Shown piece by piece: positions 58,443-64,000 of a stretch of DNA of 64,000 nucleotides; position 1 is the stretch's first letter; every line of letters starts with the position of its first letter. The notes beneath the pieces were generated by a model that saw only the letters and a program-made list of their open reading frames with translations, had not been told where the DNA came from and did not search any database. A program made the translations under genes and the position numbers. The DNA is from Sycobia sp. Sy_11 (taxonomy: Eukaryota; Arthropoda; Insecta; Hymenoptera; Epichrysomallidae): assembly GCA_018907035.1 (NCBI GenBank), contig JACCIC010000164.1, positions 375,001 through 439,000 on the forward strand, read 5' to 3'.

Positions 58443-59893
58443 AGTTGTTTGTGGTATGGAAACGATAGATTGTGTTAACCTGCATTGACCTTATAGGACT
58501 TGGCTGCGTACCTTGTTTCTTTCGGCACATCACTCTATTATTAACATGATAAAACTCGGCTTCGATTTTAATTTCATTGTATTTATTTTAGAGATAATCA
58601 ATGCTAAAGTTTAACCTATAGCGGCCTATACGATAGTTAAATCCTATATGACTTAATCTCGTCAAAATAAGCTCAAAAAATATCTGTTTATAATAGAAAA
58701 TACACCTTATGGCTAAATCTATAAAATACAAATCGTTGTTATACCAGATTGCAGACGCCTTTTCTACCGGTTTTTAGAATTTGCGATCAGCACAATAGAA
58801 TTTGATAATCGTAAAATGCGCACGCATCGCGGTTGGACCTGGTTGGACTTATACACTACTGGTTATAATAATCGATTTTCTCTTCAATATATAACTTACA
58901 TTCGTATTGCAACTTTGTTATCAGGTTATCTTATCGAAATTCCGGTAATTACTGATTGGTATTGTCATATTGATTGTTTGTTAACTTAAACATGTACTAT
59001 ATACGGTTATCACAAAATTTTTCTCTGACATACTCTGGACCAAGGCTTATTCAAATACTCAAAACATGATTATCAGTAGACAGGTGTATAGTTAAAACGT
59101 TAATAAACATCACAATAATTTTTTAATTTTAGGAACAAAAAGAAAATGTATTATGGATTCAGTTTTTAATTTGCTAAGAACTGCATTTATTTCATTTTAA
59201 AATTTAATAAAGGATTATACATAATGTAAGTAAATAAAAATGAAATTTATATACGATTTAATATCCTATTTAATAGATTAGAGGTATATTTATATCCATC
59301 AATAACTTATTTTTCTTTCGTGATTACAAATTCAAAATAATGATACTATTGGTAAATCCATAGCAATAAAAAGTAAAATGTGTAATTTAATTAAAATTCT
59401 ATTCCATCTGACTAAATAAAAAGTTTATATTTTTAGAAAAATTAATCTAATGCTCATGGTATGAAATTTAATTTGAAGTAAAACTCTATGTATGAGATTT
59501 TTTGAGAATTTAAAAAGGAAACTGATTGTGTAAACTGTTCTATTTTTTAAATAATGTTTATGGTACTTTTACAACTACTATGAATTTTTGAATACCTATT
59601 TGAATCTTTAAGAAAGAAGTTGTTGATATTATGTTAATCATACAGGAATAATTTATATACTTATTATATTTTTTATTTCCAATTCAAAATTTATACTGTC
59701 ATTTTTTATTATTGTACATAAAAAGGAATAAATTTAAATTGAAAGATAAACAATAGTAAATCATGGTTTATTTATTTATAACAACTAAATTTCATAAAAA
59801 ATTTAATATAAAAGAAAAGCATTAAATAAAATTACGCAATTTTAATGATTAAATCATTTAATGAAATATTTTCATTTCAACAATATTCTTAAA
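58443..59893. other. Intergenic between the GalNAc-transferase 5' end and the ALAS 3' end
   Basis: Moderately AT-rich near 58443-58900, the likely promoter of the minus-strand transferase, then very AT-rich. No extra gene is supported. Candidate ALAS poly(A) signals, AATAAA on the minus strand, sit just downstream at 59896-59901 and 59910-59915. Confidence 0.5.
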
Positions 59894-59993
59894 TATTTAT
59901 TTGGACAACTTTATTATATAATAAATAAACTCTTTTAGTGAGGATATATTAGCTGTAACTTATATTATAATACAATAATTACAGTGGCAAATG

Positions 59994-61741
59994 TCAATGT
60001 ACTAATATAGCTCTTGATGCCATTTCTGTTGGATTGTTTATTTCTACTTTAGGGACGTTTAATTGTTTAAAGACATCCAAGGTATCTTGAACAAACTTAG
60101 TAACCATCTCATTTGTATGTTTCGGTGTTGGAGCTAGTCTTAATCTTTCTTCACCTTTTGCAACAGTAGGATAGTTTATTGCTTGAACATAATGACCTTT
60201 GTCTCTTAATAACGTATCAGCAATTTGGCTACAAACCAATGGGTCTCCTATCTAATAAAAAAAATTATTTAATTATTATTAGTATATATTATAATATTTA
60301 TTTTTAATTATATAGAAAAGTGAATGATAAAACATAATTACTTTTATTGGAATGATATGGGAAGGCGATGGAATTACAGGAAGTCCAACAGCATTAAGAC
60401 TTGACTTCATGTAAGCGACAGTTTTTTGATGAGCTGTTCTCAGTGCTCTTCCTTCATCAGATGCAAGAACATCCACTGATGCTAATGCTCCATAAAGAAC
60501 TGTTGGTGGTAACGATGTAGTAAAAATAAAACCAGCTGCATAACTTCTTATCATATCTATTAGTTTTGTAGAACTGACAATATATCCTCCTATATTTCCA
60601 AAAGCTTTTCCTAAGGTACCAGATATTATATCCATTTTATGAAGACTCCAATCCCTTTCACCAATTCCAGCCCCATGAAATCCATAAAGACCTACAGCGT
60701 GTACTTCATCAACAAATGTTAATGCTCCATACTTATGAGCAACATCACACAATGCCTCATGTGGTGAGATATCTCCAGACATAGAGTGGACTGTTTCAAA
60801 GGCAACTATTTTTGGAATGCTTTTATCTACTTTTGATAATAACTCTTCTAAATGTTCTACATCATTATGTCGAAATATATGTTTTGGAACATTACTATTT
60901 CGAATTCCTTGAATCATAGAAGCATGATTCCCAGCATCCGAAAAAATATGGCAACCAGGCAGACTTTTAGCTAGAGTAAATAGCGTTGAATCATTAGCTA
61001 CAAAGCAAGAAGTAAAAAGTAGACCAGCTTCTTTTTGATGCAATTCTGCTAATCTCTTCTCTAGCATTTCATGACCCATGGAATTGCCAGAAATATTTCT
61101 GGTACCACCAGCACCTGCTCCATACTTATTCAAAGCATCTTGTACAGCATTAGTAACTTCAGGATGCCGAGACATTCCCAAGTAATCATTTGAGCACCAG
61201 ACTGTGATAGGTTTTTCTCCCCAAGAATACTCCATAGCTGCTGGAAATTCTTGCGCTAAGCGATTAACCTTTTTAAAGATTCTATTATGCAGAAAAAGTT
61301 ATAAATTCAATACGTGTTGAATAAAATTATTAATAAAATCAATGTAAATCAATCACCATACCTGTAAGAATGATCTTTCTTCTTACGCATGATCTGCTCA
61401 TGGAAGAATTCATCGTAGGAAAAAGAATCTTCATCCTTGGGACTATTTGTTAAGTCAATGACATCCTCCTTCACAGCAACACTAGCTTCCTTGATAACAT
61501 CACGCTCCTTAGACAGGAAAGGGCATTTATTTGAGCTAGGGTCAAGCAGTGTATTGGAATTATGAGACGTTGCATCACCGCAAGTAGATTCAGTAGTAGC
61601 AGCCGTCATCTCAGCTGAGTTTGCAAAGCTGCTGGACAGTCTCGACATCACGGGACAGTGCTGTTTATACTTCATTATAACCGAGGCCCCGTAATTTCGC
61701 ACATAATTCGCAGAGAGACGAGTCAAAAATGGACACGGCAT
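59994..61741 (-). CDS. Alas: 5-aminolevulinate synthase, mitochondrial
   Basis: Exons 61741-61362, 61281-60342 and 60251-59994 join in frame to 525 residues. The enzyme condenses glycine and succinyl-CoA to 5-aminolevulinate, the first and controlling step of haem synthesis, in the mitochondrial matrix. It is a PLP fold-type I alpha-oxoamine synthase. Landmarks are [45 protein letters not shown] (Asp318 contacts PLP) and SGTLGKAFG (PLP lysine 352), then [10 protein letters not shown] near the C-terminus. The presequence carries three Cys-Pro haem-regulatory motifs at Cys3 (PCPF), Cys29 (HCPV) and Cys73 (KCPF). ATG 61741 is preferred over an in-frame upstream ATG at 61795 because an acceptor, TAATAG, lies between them and a strong donor occurs further up. 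Confidence 0.95.
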
Positions 61742-61745
61742 GCTT

Positions 61746-61931
61746 TCTATTATGACAGAAATCACAAAAAAAATTAGTTGCAGGGACAAGTACAAACGTA
61801 AAGTGTACTGGCGCTAAGACTGCCTGGCAGCGAGAAAGAGAAAGTGCGTGTGTAGGCGTTGCACAAGCTGACAGGCAACCGCGCGTAGCTCAGAGCAGAA
61901 GCAGAACGAGTTTGAAAATTGCTCTCTTACC
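61746..61931 (-). other. 5' UTR intron of ALAS
   Basis: On the minus strand a strong donor ACAG|GTAAGAG (exon ends at 61931) and an acceptor CATAATAG (next exon starts at 61746) enclose about 184 bases. The second exon would begin only five bases before the start codon. The untranslated first exon then lies upstream of 61931 with no visible limit. Confidence 0.5.
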
Positions 61932-62166
61932 TGTATGTCTTTGACGATAGCTATTTTTAGCTAATTTTATGAGAGCACAGTGGCGAGCAAGCTGCGAACA
62001 AAAAAAGAAATAGTCTTGTTCGATTATAACAGGTTAAAAAGAACGCCGTATATTGACACTTTATAATATCAACTATGTATATGTATATATTTATATGGTA
62101 GGTACAGTCCTGACCAAAAGCGGATCGTCTGCGGTTGCGAAAATGGAGCAAGGAGACGGCGCGTGC

Positions 62167-62242
<76 letters not shown>

Positions 62243-62400
62243 AAGGGACGTATATTATATAGACATATAGCAGAAAAACACTTGTGTAGAGGCCTGCTGT
62301 CAGCGGGATTACGCGATCGAAGGTGCGTTACTTACCGTGCAGAGATCGGAGCGCGACTGGGAAAGGGAGAGCGTCGCTCGAGGTTTAAAAGCTAATGCTT
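61932..62400 (-). promoter_or_regulatory. Probable ALAS 5' UTR exon and promoter region, with (GA)n tract
   Basis: A moderately GC-rich block upstream of ALAS. It contains a perfect (GA)n tract at about 62169-62238, followed at about 62430-62484 by a (TA)n tract. GA tracts are GAGA-factor-type sites in insects. Promoter function is inferred from position. Confidence 0.35.
62169..62238. repeat. (GA)n microsatellite
   Basis: Perfect GA tract of about 35 units upstream of ALAS. Confidence 0.9.
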
Positions 62401-62425
62401 ATAAAAGTCAGTATATTACTATATA

Positions 62426-62429
<4 letters not shown>

Positions 62430-62484
<55 letters not shown>
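62430..62484. repeat. (TA)n microsatellite
   Basis: Perfect TA tract of about 27 units in the far upstream region of ALAS. Confidence 0.9.
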
Positions 62485-62487
<3 letters not shown>

Positions 62488-63800
62488 GCAGTTGGTCTCG
62501 CACCTTCTCTTTCGAATACACAACTTTTTTTGCTACACCGCGTAAGTTGGCGCACGGTTACGAGAGAGTGAGATATTTGGAAATTGCAAGAGGTACAACG
62601 ACATATATTATTGTACTTATATATACTTCTCCCGCATATAATTATGAGGTGCACCGAGAGATATATACTCATGATATTGTATCTAATAATCCTATAATAA
62701 GGTTCGTATGACTGATTACCCATGTAATCAGTAGATAGACACGCATGGAATCTGCTCGTCTGATGAAACATCTTATTTTCTATAAAAAAAAAAACTCATT
62801 TATTTCAGTTGCTTTGAGAGAGTCAACTTCCCCGCGCTTTCTTTTTAAGAACCTATAATCGTAATGGCGTTCTATAAAGCCATAATTATATTTGTAATTA
62901 TTTTTTAAGTCTCCCCCCCCTTTCTATAATAACTGAGCTTGATCAAGAGTTAATCGTCCTCTCCAAACAAGGAATTTAAATACTGCATTCAATCAAAATG
63001 TCATTAACTCGAAATATTATTATAATTTGCCATAATTGCTATAATAATTTCTAATATCATTATAGAACCGCGCTTTACATTTATCCAAATTTTTTAATAT
63101 AATTGTGACTATCATCTATTTATTTATATATCGTTTCACATTTTCAGTTATTTACTAAAATGCTAATTTATCTAAAATCTGTTTTGAGTACTTTGAACAA
63201 TTAAATGCGTTAATATAAATCAACAAAACAATTGCTTACCTATTTCGATCATATAGATTAAAAAACGTGATTTTTATTTTTCGAAAATATATGCTGGCGT
63301 GTTCGTCAGTACGCAAGTAAATTTAATTATAACGATTATAAGGTATGTCATTCAAAGAAAAATAAATGGTTACAACGTCTAATTTATAAAATCATAAATA
63401 TATGAACTAAACTCTCAATAATATTTTGCAAAGTAATCTTCAGACATTTGAATAATGCATAAACTACCATTGCTTTTGATTTAACCGGAGTTATTTCGTT
63501 ATATAAAAGGTTTTTGCAAAAATTTTTAAAATTTAACAAATATAAAAAATTGTTATTCACTTCATTGACTCCATTAACCCTCAATAACGTATGACATTTT
63601 TTTTATACATAAACCGCTCTCTTAAATAAGAATATTATTTAAATTATTATAAATAAACTCGTAAATTAATTGATGAATTCTAATATTATTTAGTTATACA
63701 TTGTATTGAATAGGGAGAATTGCGATTGTAATATGAATATGGCAAAATCCCGCATGAAAAGTTTTTGTATCTCCTTGTTTGAAATTTAAATGGAACAAAT
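62485..63800. other. AT-rich intergenic region
   Basis: No gene is supported. It contains a short C run at about 62913-62920 and a TTAACCCT motif at 63574 that resembles the left end of the piggyBac-like element, without a visible partner. Confidence 0.5.
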
Positions 63801-63912
63801 ATGGAACCCCAGAAAAAAACTATTTACCTTTCACATTTGAGGACTATTTTGCGTAGGAGAAGGCCTACAGGTCCAACAAAACTTTCTATAATTCTAACAG
63901 CATTGGAAACAG
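63801..63912 (+). CDS. Possible first coding exon of an unidentified gene leaving the window
   Basis: ATG at 63801 opens 37 codons ending in a full-consensus donor, ACAG|GTAAGAA. The peptide starts MEPQKKTIYLSHLRTILRRR and continues RPTGPTKLSIILTALETG. Codon use and the absence of low-complexity sequence make it look coding in an AT-rich surrounding. I do not recognise the family. The remaining exons would lie to the right of the window. Confidence 0.4.
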
Positions 63913-64000
63913 GTAAGAAATATTTAAATGTGTAGCTATAAAAATCTACTCAATTCTCTAGTAATGTAGTAATTTTAAATTTACTGTACACTCTATATAT

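Noticed and set aside
61742..61795. N-terminal extension of ALAS from an upstream ATG
   Set aside because: An acceptor TAATAG lies between, a strong upstream donor indicates a 5' UTR intron, and the extension is not presequence-like.

Overview
The window looks like a stretch of an insect nuclear genome, most likely Hymenoptera and perhaps a parasitoid wasp. The reasons are spliced protein genes with short GT-AG introns, very AT-rich non-coding DNA, many long (TA)n, (GA)n and (GT)n microsatellites, and abrupt CpG-rich islands. The placement rests on composition and protein families only.

Four protein genes can be read exon by exon. (1) Plus strand, 24136-35030, with a proposed first exon at 15185-15203: a cytosolic carboxypeptidase 6 (AGBL4/CCP6) orthologue in six or seven coding exons. 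All zinc ligands are present, but the position of the catalytic glutamate reads histidine. (2) Plus strand, 51212-56444: an RBM5/RBM10-type splicing regulator of six coding exons and 902 residues, complete from RRM1 to the G-patch. (3) Minus strand, 57324-58442: a two-exon beta-1,4-N-acetylgalactosaminyltransferase of the bre-4/beta4GalNAcT family, tail to tail with the RBM gene. (4) Minus strand, 59994-61741: mitochondrial 5-aminolevulinate synthase, three coding exons and 525 residues, with a further 5' UTR exon. A short open exon with a perfect donor at 63801-63912 may start a further plus-strand gene that leaves the window.

The first 14.9 kb, the 35-50 kb interval and the long CCP6 introns hold no gene I can name. 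They alternate between AT-rich DNA and CpG-rich islands at about 0.24-0.53, 3.5-4.3, 5.4-5.9, 7.05-8.6, 10.7-11.1, 14.9-16.1, 21.7-22.3, 34.5-37.0, 44.9-45.6 and 50.0-50.5 kb. Many islands carry (GA)n/(CT)n tracts and are probably promoters, enhancers or untranslated exons. An intron of CCP6 holds a 569-bp piggyBac-like non-autonomous element bounded by TTAA sites.

The genes form no shared pathway: tubulin-tail processing, splicing, glycan synthesis and haem synthesis. A contrast in base use is visible: CCP6 exons are CpG-dense, whereas the downstream exons of the RBM gene and the ALAS exons are CpG-poor. This is the pattern expected for unmethylated versus germline-methylated genes in insects that have gene-body methylation.
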